Origin: Variovorax sp037204085
Lineage (GTDB): Bacteria > Pseudomonadota > Gammaproteobacteria > Burkholderiales > Burkholderiaceae_C
Assembly: GCF_037204085.1 (NCBI RefSeq)
Contig: NZ_JBBCBW010000025.1
Span: 1 to 64,000 of the forward strand
Direction: 5' to 3'
Length of the DNA stretch: 64,000 bases
The notes beneath the pieces are model-generated. The model was given only the letters and a program-made list of their open reading frames with translations, was not told where the DNA came from and ran no database searches. The position numbers were made by a program, and so were the translations under genes. The stretch's first letter is position 1. Each line of letters begins with the position of its first letter. Of the stretch, positions 50,610-59,611 are shown one piece after another.

Positions 50610-51607
50610 TACTTGATTGCTGTGATGCGGTCGTAATCCTGCTGGCGATAGCCGTGGTCAGTGGGCTTGGTGTTCTTCAGCACGGCTTCGCGGAACGCGG
50701 CCTTGTCCACCGTGATCACGTTGTTGCCCTTCTTCTTGAACTCTTCGACCAGGCGGGCTTCCGAAGCGATGATGTCGCGGCCGGTCTTTTCAGCGGCCTC
50801 TTGCATCACCTCGGTGAAAATCTTCTTCTCGTCGGCCGAAAGCTTGCCCCACAGCTGGCCGGAGGTCACCGTCAGCAGTGAGTCGACGATGTGGCCCGTG
50901 AGCGAGATGTTCTTCTGCACCTCGAAGAACTTCTTGGCCTCGATGGTCGGCAGCGGGTTTTCCTGCGCATCGACTGTGTTGTTCTGCAGCGCGAGGTAGA
51001 CCTCGGCAAAGGCAATGGGCGTGGCGTTGGCACCCAGCGCCTTGGGGAAGGCCAGGTAGGCCGGCGCGTCGGGCACGCGGATTTTCAGGCCCTTCATGTC
51101 CTCCGGCTTGGTCACCGGCTTGGCCGCGCTCGAAGTGACATGGCGCGCGCCGTAGTAGTTGAGCGCCGTGATGTGGTTGCCGCTCTTGTCGTCGTAGCCC
51201 TTGGCAAGCTCCTTGAACACATCGCTCTTCGCGTACTTCAGCAGATGCTCCGCGTCGCGGAAGATGAACGGAAAGTAGGTCACGGCCAGCGGCTTGTAGG
51301 TGTTGCCCGCAAAGCTCGCGCCCGTGAGCACGATGTCGACCGTGCCGAGCGTCATGCCCTGGTTGATGTCCGCTTCCTTGCCCAGGCTGGATGCCGGGAA
51401 CACCTGGATGTCGTACTTGCCGTTGGTGCGCTTCTTGATCTCTTCGGCAGCCCACACGGAGTACTTGTGGAACGGCTCCGAGGTTTCGTACACGTGCGCC
51501 CACTTGAGCTTGGTTTGCGCACCGGCCATGCCGGCGGTGCCCAGCGCGGTGGCTGCCAGGGTGCAGGCGGCGATGGCTTTCAGGGTGTTGCGTTTGCTGC
51601 TGTTCAT
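50609..51607 (-). CDS. dctP: TRAP transporter solute-binding protein (DctP)
   Basis: A 332-residue periplasmic binding protein with a signal peptide of about 30 residues (IAACTLAATALGTAGMAGAQ; cleavage after AGAQ is likely). The binding arginine lies in KIRVPDAPAYLAFPKALGA, as in DctP-type proteins that clamp a carboxylate. It delivers the substrate to DctQM. It is the first structural gene after the GntR regulator, 47 bases downstream. Confidence 0.92.
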   Translation of the reverse strand: MNSSKRNTLKAIAACTLAATALGTAGMAGAQTKLKWAHVYETSEPFHKYSVWAAEEIKKRTNGKYDIQVFPASSLGKEADINQGMTLGTVDIVLTGASFAGNTYKPLAVTYFPFIFRDAEHLLKYAKSDVFKELAKGYDDKSGNHITALNYYGARHVTSSAAKPVTKPEDMKGLKIRVPDAPAYLAFPKALGANATPIAFAEVYLALQNNTVDAQENPLPTIEAKKFFEVQKNISLTGHIVDSLLTVTSGQLWGKLSADEKKIFTEVMQEAAEKTGRDIIASEARLVEEFKKKGNNVITVDKAAFREAVLKNTKPTDHGYRQQDYDRITAIK

Positions 51608-51654
51608 CGGTTTGTCTCCGTTGTAGTGGCTGAAAGAAAAATGCTGCTGGCGAT

Positions 51655-52401
51655 TCAGGAAGTTTTTGCGCGGCGCCAGCTCGCGCTGAATCTCTGGTGC
51701 GAGTTGTCCATGTGGATGTGCATTGCGGCGCGCGCGCCCTCGGCGTCATGCGCGGCCACCGCGTCGCGAATGGCCTCGTGCTCTGCAATGGCCGAGCGCC
51801 ACGACGGCACCGTCTCGAAGTAGCCACCCAGGCGCGTGAAGATCGGCCCGTTGCGCGAGTCCCAGAAGCTCTGCACCGTTTCCACCAGCACCGCATTGCC
51901 GCTGGCCGAAACGATGGCCACGTGGAACGCGCGGTCGCCGTCCAGCGGCAGCACTTCGCGGTCGGCAAGCTCGCGCATCAGCTCGATGGCGCGGCTCATG
52001 GCGTCGATGTCCTTGCGCTTGCCGATGGTGGCCGCAATGGCGGCGGTTTCGCCTTCGATCACACGGCGCGCGCGAATCAGCTCCAGCGGCCCCCATTCGG
52101 TGGGCGCCACCGGCTTGCTTGCGCGGTGCGAGCGGTCGAGCACATACACGCCCGAGCCCGTACGAACCTCGACCCAGCCTTCGACTTCGAGCGCAATCAG
52201 CGCCTCGCGCACCGAAGGCCGGCTTACGCCGAGCTGCTTGGCCAGGTCGCGTTCGGCCGGCAGCCGCGCGCCGACCGCGAACTCGCCCTGGCCGATCAGC
52301 CCGCGGAGCTGGTCGGCAATCTGGCGGTACAAGCGCTGGGGTTCGACGGTCTGTAGCGGCACGAGGGGGCTTGTTGTTAAGGGTTGTCCTGAATTGGACA
52401 A
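51655..52401 (-). CDS. GntR-family regulator, FadR/FCD subfamily
   Basis: A 248-residue regulator with a winged helix (LPAERDLAKQLGVSRPSVRE, near 48-67) and a helical FCD ligand domain, which in relatives binds a metal and a carboxylate. The first possible start is TTG 52401, which lies inside an inverted repeat; a GTG at 52362 (giving MPLQTVEPQRLYRQ) is an attractive alternative and closer to typical family N-termini. Neither has a strong ribosome-binding site. It probably represses both divergent sugar-acid operons until its ligand appears. Confidence 0.85.
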   Translation of the reverse strand: MSNSGQPLTTSPLVPLQTVEPQRLYRQIADQLRGLIGQGEFAVGARLPAERDLAKQLGVSRPSVREALIALEVEGWVEVRTGSGVYVLDRSHRASKPVAPTEWGPLELIRARRVIEGETAAIAATIGKRKDIDAMSRAIELMRELADREVLPLDGDRAFHVAIVSASGNAVLVETVQSFWDSRNGPIFTRLGGYFETVPSWRSAIAEHEAIRDAVAAHDAEGARAAMHIHMDNSHQRFSASWRRAKTS

Positions 52402-52422
52402 GTGGTAAGGCCAATTCAGAAT
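52384..52422 (+). promoter_or_regulatory. Probable GntR operator overlapping the SDR operon promoter
   Basis: TTGTCC (52384-52389) and GGACAA (52396-52401) form a perfect inverted repeat with a six-base spacer. Its right half overlaps a -35 TTGGAC (52394-52399), which is 17 bases from a -10 CAGAAT (52417-52422) directed toward the plus-strand operon. The site also covers the most upstream start of the GntR gene, so autoregulation is likely. Confidence 0.55.
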
Positions 52423-52494
52423 ACGATCCGCACCGCGCCATTGCCATCAGGCCAAACCCTGAACGGCCGGTTCCCATCTTTCTAGGAGACATGC

Positions 52495-53229
52495 ATGAGA
52501 CTCAAGGGCAAGACCGTGCTCGTGACGGCAGCCGGACAAGGCATTGGCCACGCGAGCGTGCTCGCCATGGCCGCCGAAGGCGCACAGGTCTGGGCAACCG
52601 ACGTGAACGAAAAGCTGCTCGAGCGCTACGCCGGCGTAGCCAACGTTCGCACGGCCAGGCTCGACGTGCTCGACAAGGACGCCATCGGCGCCTTCTTCAA
52701 GAGTCTTCCCGCGCTCGACGTGCTGTTCAACTGCGCGGGCGTGGTGCACAACGGCACCGCGCTCGACGCCACCGACAAGGACCTGGAGTTCGCGTTCAAC
52801 CTGAACGTGCGCGCGCAGTTCTGGACGATCCAGGCCGCGCTGCCCGGCATGCTGGCCGCGGGGCGGGGCAGCATCATCAACATGGCGAGCGTGTGCTCCA
52901 GCATGAAGGGGTTGCCCAACCGTTTCGTCTATGGCACCACCAAGGCCGCAGTGCTCGGCCTCACCAAGAGCGTGGCGGCCGACTTCGTGGCGCGCGGCAT
53001 CCGCTGCAATGCGGTGTGCCCCGGCACGGTCGATACACCGTCGCTCGGCGAACGCATCAACGCCAATGAAGACCCGGACGCCGCCCGCAAGGCCTTCATT
53101 GCCCGCCAGCCCATGGGGCGGCTCGCGCAAGCCGAAGAAATTGCACCCGTGGTGGTGTTCCTGGCCAGCGACGAATCGGTGTTTGCAACAGGCCAGGCCT
53201 TCACGGTAGACGGCGGCATCACCATATGA
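52495..53229 (+). CDS. SDR oxidoreductase, 2-keto-3-deoxy-L-fuconate dehydrogenase-like
   Basis: A 244-residue classical short-chain dehydrogenase. TAAGQGIG at 11-18 binds NAD, and the catalytic residues are S132 (or S135/S136), Y146 and K150 in FVYGTTKAA. It resembles dehydrogenases that oxidise the C4 hydroxyl of 2-keto-3-deoxy acids to 2,4-diketo acids. It starts the plus-strand operon with an AGGAG site and overlaps the next gene by ATGA (53226-53229). Confidence 0.85.
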   Translation: MRLKGKTVLVTAAGQGIGHASVLAMAAEGAQVWATDVNEKLLERYAGVANVRTARLDVLDKDAIGAFFKSLPALDVLFNCAGVVHNGTALDATDKDLEFAFNLNVRAQFWTIQAALPGMLAAGRGSIINMASVCSSMKGLPNRFVYGTTKAAVLGLTKSVAADFVARGIRCNAVCPGTVDTPSLGERINANEDPDAARKAFIARQPMGRLAQAEEIAPVVVFLASDESVFATGQAFTVDGGITI

Positions 53230-53972
53230 ACCAGCTCGACTTCGCCGGCCGCCATGCCGTGGTGACCGGCGGCGCGGCTGGGCTGGGCTACGGCATTGCC
53301 GAGCGGCTGATCGCATCGGGCGGCAGCGTCACGCTGTGGGACCGCGACGAGGCCGCGGCGCACAAGGCTGCTGCTGCGCTCGGGTCCAAGGCGTTCGCAC
53401 TGCAGGTCGACGTGGCGCAGCAGCCTTCGGTGGCAGCCGCCGTCGCGGCCACGCTGGCGCAATCGCCGCGCATCGATGCGCTGGTCAACAGCGCTGGCAT
53501 TACCGGCCCCAACACCAAGCTCTGGGACTATCCGGTGGACGATTGGCGGCAGGTGATGGAGGTCAACATCAACGGCGTCTTTCTCTGCTGCCGCGAAGCG
53601 GTCGCGCAAATGCGCAAGCAGGGCTATGGCCGCATCGTCAACATCGCCTCGGTGGCGGGCAAGGAGGGCAACCCCAACGCCAGCGCCTACAGTGCGAGCA
53701 AGGCCGCCGTCATTGCGCTCACCAAGTCGCTGGGCAAGGAGCTGGCCGACACCGGTATTCGCGTCAACTGCGTAACGCCTGCGGCCGTAAAGACCGCCAT
53801 CTTCGACCAGATGACACCGGAGCACATCGCGTTCATGCTCTCGAAAATTCCGATGGGCCGCTTCGGCACGGTGCAAGAGGTGGCCGCGATGGTCGGCTGG
53901 CTCTGCACCGAAGATTGCTCGTTTTCCACCGGCGCCGTGTTCGACCTCTCCGGCGGCCGCTCCACTTACTGA
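53226..53972 (+). CDS. SDR oxidoreductase, sugar dehydrogenase-like
   Basis: A 248-residue classical SDR with GGAAGLG at 15-21, S142, and Y155/K159 in SAYSASKAAV. It is likely to oxidise a free sugar such as L-fucose, or a sugar acid, using NAD(P). It is translationally coupled to the preceding SDR, so the two probably catalyse consecutive or parallel steps. Exact substrate is unknown. Confidence 0.84.
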   Translation: MNQLDFAGRHAVVTGGAAGLGYGIAERLIASGGSVTLWDRDEAAAHKAAAALGSKAFALQVDVAQQPSVAAAVAATLAQSPRIDALVNSAGITGPNTKLWDYPVDDWRQVMEVNINGVFLCCREAVAQMRKQGYGRIVNIASVAGKEGNPNASAYSASKAAVIALTKSLGKELADTGIRVNCVTPAAVKTAIFDQMTPEHIAFMLSKIPMGRFGTVQEVAAMVGWLCTEDCSFSTGAVFDLSGGRSTY

Positions 53973-54003
53973 TCAATCAGTCTCCCCCCCAAGAAAGGAC
54001 AAC

Positions 54004-54852
54004 ATGAAACTCGTTCGCTATGGCAACCCCGGCAAGGAAAAGCCCGGCCTCATCGACGACGAAGGCCGCCTGCGCGACCTGAGCTCGGTGGTCAAGGACA
54101 TCGGGCCTGAGCAACTCGGCGACGCCGCGATTGCCAAGCTGCGCAAGCAGAAGATCGACAAGCTGCCGCTGGTCAAGGGCAAGCCGCGTTTCGGCAGCCC
54201 CGTGGCCAACGTCGGCAAGTTCATTGCCATCGGCCTGAACTACGCCGACCATGCGGCCGAGTCGGGACTGCCGATTCCCGCGGAACCGGTGGTCTTCATG
54301 AAGGCGACCAGCTGCATCCAGGGCCCGAACGATCCGGTCATGCTGCCCAAGAACTCGGTCAAGAGCGACTGGGAAGTGGAGCTTGGCGTGGTCATCGGCA
54401 CGCGCGCCCGCTACGTCTCGCAAAAGGACGCGCTCAACTTCGTGGCCGGCTACTGCACCATCAACGACGTGAGCGAGCGCGAGTTCCAGATCGAGCGCGG
54501 CGGCACCTGGGACAAGGGCAAGGGCTGCGACACCTTCGGCCCCATCGGCCCGTGGCTGGTAACGCGCGACGAAGTGCCCAACCCGCAAAAGCTGTCGATG
54601 TGGCTCGACCTCAACGGCAAGCGCATGCAGACCGGCAGCACCAAGACCATGATCTTCAGCATTGCCAAGATCGTGAGCTACCTGAGCCAGTTCATGACGC
54701 TCCTGCCCGGCGACGTCATCACCACCGGCACGCCGCCCGGCGTGGGCCTGGGCATGAAGCCGCCGCTCTACCTGAAGAAGGGCGACGTGATGACGCTGGG
54801 CATCGAAGGGCTGGGCGAGCAGCGCCAGGAAGTGATTCCGTTCAAGCTGTAA
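54004..54852 (+). CDS. Fumarylacetoacetate hydrolase family, 2,4-diketo-3-deoxy acid hydrolase-like
   Basis: A 282-residue FAH-fold enzyme. Metal ligands are E124 and E126 in DWEVELGVV and D155 in TINDVSERE; GLNYADHAAESG and TTGTPPGVGLG are family blocks. It would hydrolyse a 2,4-diketo-3-deoxy aldonate to pyruvate plus a hydroxy acid, for example L-lactate from the L-fuconate product. It is followed by a strong terminator. Confidence 0.88.
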   Translation: MKLVRYGNPGKEKPGLIDDEGRLRDLSSVVKDIGPEQLGDAAIAKLRKQKIDKLPLVKGKPRFGSPVANVGKFIAIGLNYADHAAESGLPIPAEPVVFMKATSCIQGPNDPVMLPKNSVKSDWEVELGVVIGTRARYVSQKDALNFVAGYCTINDVSEREFQIERGGTWDKGKGCDTFGPIGPWLVTRDEVPNPQKLSMWLDLNGKRMQTGSTKTMIFSIAKIVSYLSQFMTLLPGDVITTGTPPGVGLGMKPPLYLKKGDVMTLGIEGLGEQRQEVIPFKL

Positions 54853-54872
54853 GCAGTAAAGAGAGAAGCCAC

Positions 54873-54916
54873 AAACGGCGCGGCGGGCGATGTCCCGGCG
54901 CGCCGTTTCTCTTTGC
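54873..54916 (+). terminator. Intrinsic terminator after the FAH gene
   Basis: A perfect ten-base stem (AAACGGCGCG at 54873-54882 with CGCGCCGTTT at 54899-54908) is followed by TCTCTTTG. It ends the plus-strand sugar-acid operon and separates it from the next regulator gene. Confidence 0.75.
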
Positions 54917-54940
54917 TCAGTTGCCGTTTTAAATGTCCCA

Positions 54941-54969
54941 TTGACAGAACATTGAAACTGCAAAAACAT
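54941..54969 (+). promoter_or_regulatory. Putative promoter of the GntR-Liv operon
   Basis: A consensus -35 TTGACA (54941-54946) is 17 bases from a weak -10 AAACAT (54964-54969), only a few bases before the regulator start. This would give a very short leader. AATGT and ACATT (54932-54936 and 54949-54953) flank the -35 as a possible weak operator. Confidence 0.4.
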
Positions 54970-54976
54970 CAAAGGC

Positions 54977-55768
54977 ATGTCGCAAATGCCTTTGCCGAAG
55001 TACCACCAGATCTATCTGGTCCTGCGTGAGCAGCTGCACGAAGGGCGTTTTGCGGAGGGGTTGCCGGGCGAACTCGCGCTCATGGCGCAGTTCGGCGTGG
55101 CGCGCGTCACGGTGCGCCGCGCGCTCGAACAGCTCTCGTCCGAAGGGCTGATCGCACGCAACCCCGGCCGCCGCACGCGCGCTCTGCCGCCGCCAGGGGC
55201 GGGCGAGTCGTCCGGCGCAAAGAACCTGGAGCGCGCCAACCTGCGCGGCCTGCTCGAGAACCTGGTCACCATGGGCCTGCACACCTCCGTGAAGGTGATC
55301 GAGGTCGCAACCATCACGGCCTCTACGCAAGTGGCCGAGGCGCTGCAGCTGCAGCTGGGCGATGCCGTGCAAAAGGCGGTGCGCGTGCGCTCCACCAAGG
55401 AGGGCCCGCTCTCCCACATCACCACCTACGTGCCCGACACCATCGCGCGCCGCTTCGGCCGCCGCGAGCTGTCGAAGAAGCCGATCCTCGTGCTGCTGGA
55501 GGAGTCGGGCGTCAAGGTGGGCCGCGCGCACCAGACCATTTCCGCGCGCCTGGCAGACAACGTGCTTGCGCAGCATCTCGACGTGTCGGTCGGCTCGGCC
55601 CTGCTCGCGGTGCGCCGCCTCATCTACGACGAAGACGAGCGGCCCGTGCAGTGGCTGCACGGCCTCTACCGCCCCGACCGCTACACCTACGAAATGCAGC
55701 TCTCCCGCGTGGGCAGCATCGACGCGAAGGTGTGGGTCAGCAAAGACGTGTCAGCCAAGTTCAACTGA
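54977..55768 (+). CDS. GntR-family regulator with UTRA domain (HutC subfamily)
   Basis: A 263-residue regulator. The winged helix is at about 5-75 (ELALMAQFGVARVTVRRALEQL), and the UTRA ligand-binding domain about 95-255 (SHITTYVPDTIARRFGRRE; late VQWLHGLYRPDRYTY). ATG 54977 is annotated; ATG 54986 has a better-spaced AAAGG site. It lies directly ahead of the transporter and enzyme genes in the same direction and likely controls them and itself. Confidence 0.87.
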   Translation: MSQMPLPKYHQIYLVLREQLHEGRFAEGLPGELALMAQFGVARVTVRRALEQLSSEGLIARNPGRRTRALPPPGAGESSGAKNLERANLRGLLENLVTMGLHTSVKVIEVATITASTQVAEALQLQLGDAVQKAVRVRSTKEGPLSHITTYVPDTIARRFGRRELSKKPILVLLEESGVKVGRAHQTISARLADNVLAQHLDVSVGSALLAVRRLIYDEDERPVQWLHGLYRPDRYTYEMQLSRVGSIDAKVWVSKDVSAKFN

Positions 55769-55788
55769 AGAGAAAAGGAAAGCCCACC

Positions 55789-56994
55789 ATGCAGAACCGC
55801 CGCAGTTTCGTGTCGCAGTCCGCCGCCCTGGCGACCGCCGTCGCCTTCCCGCTCGTGGCCGGCGCGCAGCCCAAGACCGTCAAGGTCGGCGTGCTGCATC
55901 CGGTGACCGGTGCGCTCGCCTACTCGGGGCAGCAGTGCCGCCTGGGTGCGCTGATGGCCATCGAGGACATCAACGCGGCGGGCGGCATCAAGTCGCTCGG
56001 CGGCGCGAAGCTCGAAGCCCTGCTGGGCGATGCGCAGTCGCAGCCGCAGGCGGGGGCTGCCGAGGTCGAGAAGATGAACGAGGCCGGCGTGTCCGCCATC
56101 GTGGGCGCCTACGCCTCGGCCATCTGCCTGGCGACAACGCAGGCCGCGGCCAAGTACAACCTGCCGCACGTGGTGGACGTGGGCGTGGCCGACCAGATCG
56201 TGGAGCGCGGCCTGAAGAACACCTTCCGCTTCGGCCCGGGCTACAAGAAGTCGACCGAGGTGGCCATGGCCAACCTGCTGGTGCTCAACAAGGCCGCTGG
56301 CAACCCGGCCAAGACGGTGATGATCATCCACGAGGAGTCGCTCTTCGGCGCCGGCACTGCACAGCTGCTCTCGCGCGAACTGCCGGGCTACGGCTTCGAG
56401 GTGAAGGAGGTGGTGAAGCATGCCAACCCCACGCGCGACTTCAACAACATCGTGCTGCGCATGAAGTCGATCAACCCCGACATCGTGATCCCGGCCAACT
56501 ACTACAACGAGTACGCACTGCTGGTGCGCACCATGCAGCAGCAGAAGGTGGTGCCCAAGGCGATCTTCTCGGTGCTGGGCGGCGCGGCGTCAAGCTACAA
56601 GTTCGTGAAGGAATTTCCGGACGCAGCCAACGGCATCATCGACTGCAACCACTGGTTCAACCCCAAGGACAAGCGCGCGCAGGAGCTGCGCAAGCGCGTG
56701 GAGGCCAAGGGCCAGTTCTTCAGCTACGAAATCTTCATGACCTACGCGTCGATGTGGCTCCTGGCCGATGCGCTGGAGCGCGCCAAGTCCGCCGAGCGCG
56801 CGGCCATCGTCGATGCGCTCGAGAAGAGCACCTTCTCGAACCACTTCATGCCCTACGGTCCGACAAAGTTCCTCAACGGCCAGAACGAGGGCGCGCAGCC
56901 GCTCATGACGCAGGTGGTGAAGAACGACATCAAGGTCATCATCCCGCGCGACTACCGCGAGGTGGACCCGGTGTTCCCGCTGCGCACGATCTGA
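55789..56994 (+). CDS. Branched-chain amino-acid-type ABC transporter substrate-binding protein
   Basis: A 401-residue periplasmic binding protein with a signal that contains a twin-arginine-like start (NRRSFVSQSAALATA) and ends in AGAQ. VKVGVLHPVTGALAYSGQQ is the typical first strand of type I Liv binding proteins. In Comamonadaceae these systems carry many carboxylates or amides besides amino acids, so the name does not fix the substrate. It heads the transporter genes. Confidence 0.88.
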   Translation: MQNRRSFVSQSAALATAVAFPLVAGAQPKTVKVGVLHPVTGALAYSGQQCRLGALMAIEDINAAGGIKSLGGAKLEALLGDAQSQPQAGAAEVEKMNEAGVSAIVGAYASAICLATTQAAAKYNLPHVVDVGVADQIVERGLKNTFRFGPGYKKSTEVAMANLLVLNKAAGNPAKTVMIIHEESLFGAGTAQLLSRELPGYGFEVKEVVKHANPTRDFNNIVLRMKSINPDIVIPANYYNEYALLVRTMQQQKVVPKAIFSVLGGAASSYKFVKEFPDAANGIIDCNHWFNPKDKRAQELRKRVEAKGQFFSYEIFMTYASMWLLADALERAKSAERAAIVDALEKSTFSNHFMPYGPTKFLNGQNEGAQPLMTQVVKNDIKVIIPRDYREVDPVFPLRTI

Positions 56995-57007
56995 AGCGGA
57001 AGGCAGG

Positions 57008-57880
57008 ATGTTCGATTTCAGCATTCTTTTTCCGTCGGTCCTGAACGGGCTGACGACGGGCGCGGTGTATGCACTGATCGCGCTGGGGCTCACGCTGATC
57101 TACGGCGTCCTGCACATCATCAACTTCGCGCACGGCGCCAGCCTGATGCTGGCGTTGTACGCGGTGTACTTCCTCAAGGAGCGGCTGGGAATCGATCCGT
57201 ACCTCGCGCTGCCGATCGTCGTAGCGGGCATGTTCGTGCTCGGCTATGCGCTGCAGCGCGTGGTCATCAACCGCGCGGGCCACGGCAAGGACGAGAACAT
57301 CCTGCTCGCGACGCTGGGCATCGCCATCGTCATGGAGAACCTTGCGCTGCTGTTCTTCAAATCGGACACGCGCAACATCGACACCGCCTATTCGCTCAGC
57401 ACCGTCGCCATCGGCCCCGCGATGATCGCGGTGCCCAAGCTCGTGGCCTTCGCGGGTGCGCTCGTGGTCTCGGGCATTCTGTTCTGGATCATGGGCCGTA
57501 CCGATCTCGGCCGTGCCATCCGGGCGGTTGCCAAGGAGAAGGAGGGCGCCAAGCTCATGGGCATCGACGTGGACCATGTCTACGCGATGAGCTTCGGCAT
57601 CGGCCTCGCCTGCCTGGGCGCTGCCGCTTGCTTTCTGCTGCCGGCGTACTACGTCAACCCGCAGGTGGGCGGCGGATTCGTGCTGGTGGCGTTCACCATC
57701 GTCGTGCTCGGTGGCATGGGCAGCTTCGTGGGGGCGTTGATCGGCGGCTTCCTTGTCGGCATTGTCGAGTCGCTCGGTGGCCTCTACCTCGGTGAATCGC
57801 TCGGGCAGATCGGCATCTTCGCGATCTTCATCGGCGTGGTGCTGTTCCGGCCGCAGGGCATGTTTGGAGCCAAGGCATGA
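57008..57880 (+). CDS. livH: Liv-type ABC permease (LivH)
   Basis: A 290-residue inner-membrane permease with about eight transmembrane segments; VLNGLTTGAVYALIALGLTL, INFAHGASLML and the cytoplasmic EAA-like GRAIRAVAKEKEGAKLMGI are diagnostic. It starts 13 bases after the binding-protein gene and overlaps livM by ATGA (57877-57880). Confidence 0.93.
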   Translation: MFDFSILFPSVLNGLTTGAVYALIALGLTLIYGVLHIINFAHGASLMLALYAVYFLKERLGIDPYLALPIVVAGMFVLGYALQRVVINRAGHGKDENILLATLGIAIVMENLALLFFKSDTRNIDTAYSLSTVAIGPAMIAVPKLVAFAGALVVSGILFWIMGRTDLGRAIRAVAKEKEGAKLMGIDVDHVYAMSFGIGLACLGAAACFLLPAYYVNPQVGGGFVLVAFTIVVLGGMGSFVGALIGGFLVGIVESLGGLYLGESLGQIGIFAIFIGVVLFRPQGMFGAKA

Positions 57881-58857
57881 GCAGCGCGCACAAACAACTC
57901 GCGGGCATTGCGCTTTTCGCGGTGCTGGTCGCTTGCGTGCCGTTTGTCACCAAGTCGGGCGTCACGCTCAACTTCGTGATGATGGCGCTCTACGCCACGC
58001 TCATCGCGCAGGCCTGGAACATCCTCGGCGGTTTCGGCGGGCAGTTCTCGTTCGGGCATGCGCTGTTCTTCGGCACCGGGGCGTACATCCAGGCAATCGC
58101 GCAATTGCAGGGCGGCATCAACGCCTGGGTCGCGCTGGCGCTCGCCATCGTCGGCGCGGCACTCGTCGGGCTCTTCATGGGCGCGCTCACCTTCCGCTAC
58201 GGCCTCAAGGGCTCGTACTTCGCGCTGGTCACGCTGGCGTTCGCAGAGGTGTTCCGCATCCTCGCGCTGTCGGTCGATTTCACGGGCGGCGGCGTCGGGC
58301 TCATGGTGCCGCTGCGCGAATCGGTGGCCAACCTGCAGTTCTCCTCGCGTGCGGGTTACCTGTGGGTGGTGCTTGCAATGGTCGTCGCGGCGCTGCTGGT
58401 TACCTGGTGGCTGCGCAACGGGCGCTTCGGTGCCTACCTGCAGGCGGTGCGCGACAACGAGGACGCGGCGCGCGCCGTCGGCGTCGATCCGTTCCGCGTC
58501 AAGCTCGGGGCCATCGGAGTATCCGCGGCGTTCATGGGCGCGGCGGGCGCCTTCTACGTGCAGGTGTTCCAGTACATCGACGCGGGCATCGCCTACGGGC
58601 CGGCCGTGTCGATCGAGGCGCTGGTCGCGGCCATCGTCGGCGGCATGGGCACGATGTGGGGCCCGGTGCTCGGTGCGGTCGTGCTGCATGTGCTGTCGGA
58701 CCTCACGCGCAATCTCTTCGGCGAACTGCCGGGCATCAACATGGTGATCTACGGCACGGTGCTGATGCTTATCGTCATCTTCGTGCCGCGCGGCATCGCT
58801 GGCATCGGGCTGTCGGTGCGGCAGCTGTGGAATTCGAAGGGAGGCCGCCATGACTGA
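57877..58857 (+). CDS. livM: Liv-type ABC permease (LivM)
   Basis: A 326-residue permease with about ten transmembrane segments. WNILGGFGGQFSFGHALFFG and the loop GAYLQAVRDNEDAARAVGVD are family signatures; GAVVLHVLSDLTRNLFG follows. It pairs with LivH and overlaps livG by 8 bases. Confidence 0.93.
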   Translation: MSSAHKQLAGIALFAVLVACVPFVTKSGVTLNFVMMALYATLIAQAWNILGGFGGQFSFGHALFFGTGAYIQAIAQLQGGINAWVALALAIVGAALVGLFMGALTFRYGLKGSYFALVTLAFAEVFRILALSVDFTGGGVGLMVPLRESVANLQFSSRAGYLWVVLAMVVAALLVTWWLRNGRFGAYLQAVRDNEDAARAVGVDPFRVKLGAIGVSAAFMGAAGAFYVQVFQYIDAGIAYGPAVSIEALVAAIVGGMGTMWGPVLGAVVLHVLSDLTRNLFGELPGINMVIYGTVLMLIVIFVPRGIAGIGLSVRQLWNSKGGRHD

Positions 58858-59611
58858 CGCCCTGCTGGCCATCGACGGCCTGTCGCGCTCCTTCGGCGGC
58901 CTCAAGGCCGTGCAGAACGTGAGCCTTTCGGTGCGCGAAGGCAGCCTGAGCGCGCTGATCGGACCGAACGGCGCGGGCAAGACCACGCTGTTCGCGCTGA
59001 TGTCGGGCTTCCTGAAGCCCGACACCGGCACCGTGCGCTTCGCGGGCGAGGACATCACCGGCCGCGAGCCGCACCGCAATGCCGCGCTGGGCATGACCCG
59101 CACCTTCCAGATCGTCAAGCCCTTTGCGGCGCAGACGGTGCGCGAGAACATCGCCGTGGGTGCGCACCTGCATGTGCGCGGCCGTGCCGAGGCGCTGCAG
59201 AACGCCGAGGCCGTCGCGCTGCGCGTGGGCCTTGCGCCGCAGTTGGACAAGCCCGCATCCGACCTCACCGTGGCCGGCCGCAAGCGGCTCGAACTGGCGC
59301 GCGCGCTTGCCACCAGGCCGCGCCTCCTTCTGCTTGACGAAGTGCTCGCCGGCCTCAACCCGCAGGAGATCGCCGAGATGATGCCGGTGGTGCGCGGCAT
59401 CGCCGACAGCGGCGTCACGGTGCTGATGATCGAGCACGTCATGCAGGCCGTGATGCACCTGGCCGAACACGTGTGGGTGCTCGCGCAGGGCCAGTTGATC
59501 GCCGAGGGCAGCCCGGCGCAAGTGACCTCCGACGACAAGGTCGTCGAAGCCTATCTGGGCCATGGCACCGCGGCGCGGTTGCGCAAGGCCGCATCGGGAG
59601 TTGAGGCATGA
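58850..59611 (+). CDS. livG: Liv-type ABC ATPase (LivG)
   Basis: A 253-residue ATPase. Walker A is GPNGAGKTT (about 41-49) and Walker B LLLLDEVLAGLNPQE. The signature loop reads LTVAGRKRLELARAL instead of LSGGQ, a variant seen in a subset of LivG proteins. It contacts the permeases from the cytoplasmic side. Its stop is embedded in an ATGA that starts a 22-codon ORF ahead of livF. Confidence 0.92.
   Translation: MTDALLAIDGLSRSFGGLKAVQNVSLSVREGSLSALIGPNGAGKTTLFALMSGFLKPDTGTVRFAGEDITGREPHRNAALGMTRTFQIVKPFAAQTVRENIAVGAHLHVRGRAEALQNAEAVALRVGLAPQLDKPASDLTVAGRKRLELARALATRPRLLLLDEVLAGLNPQEIAEMMPVVRGIADSGVTVLMIEHVMQAVMHLAEHVWVLAQGQLIAEGSPAQVTSDDKVVEAYLGHGTAARLRKAASGVEA

Noticed and set aside
57784..59538. 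Minus-strand 584-codon open frame opposite livM and livG
   Set aside because: The plus strand carries clear permease and ATPase motifs; the antisense peptide is low-complexity and has no ribosome-binding site.
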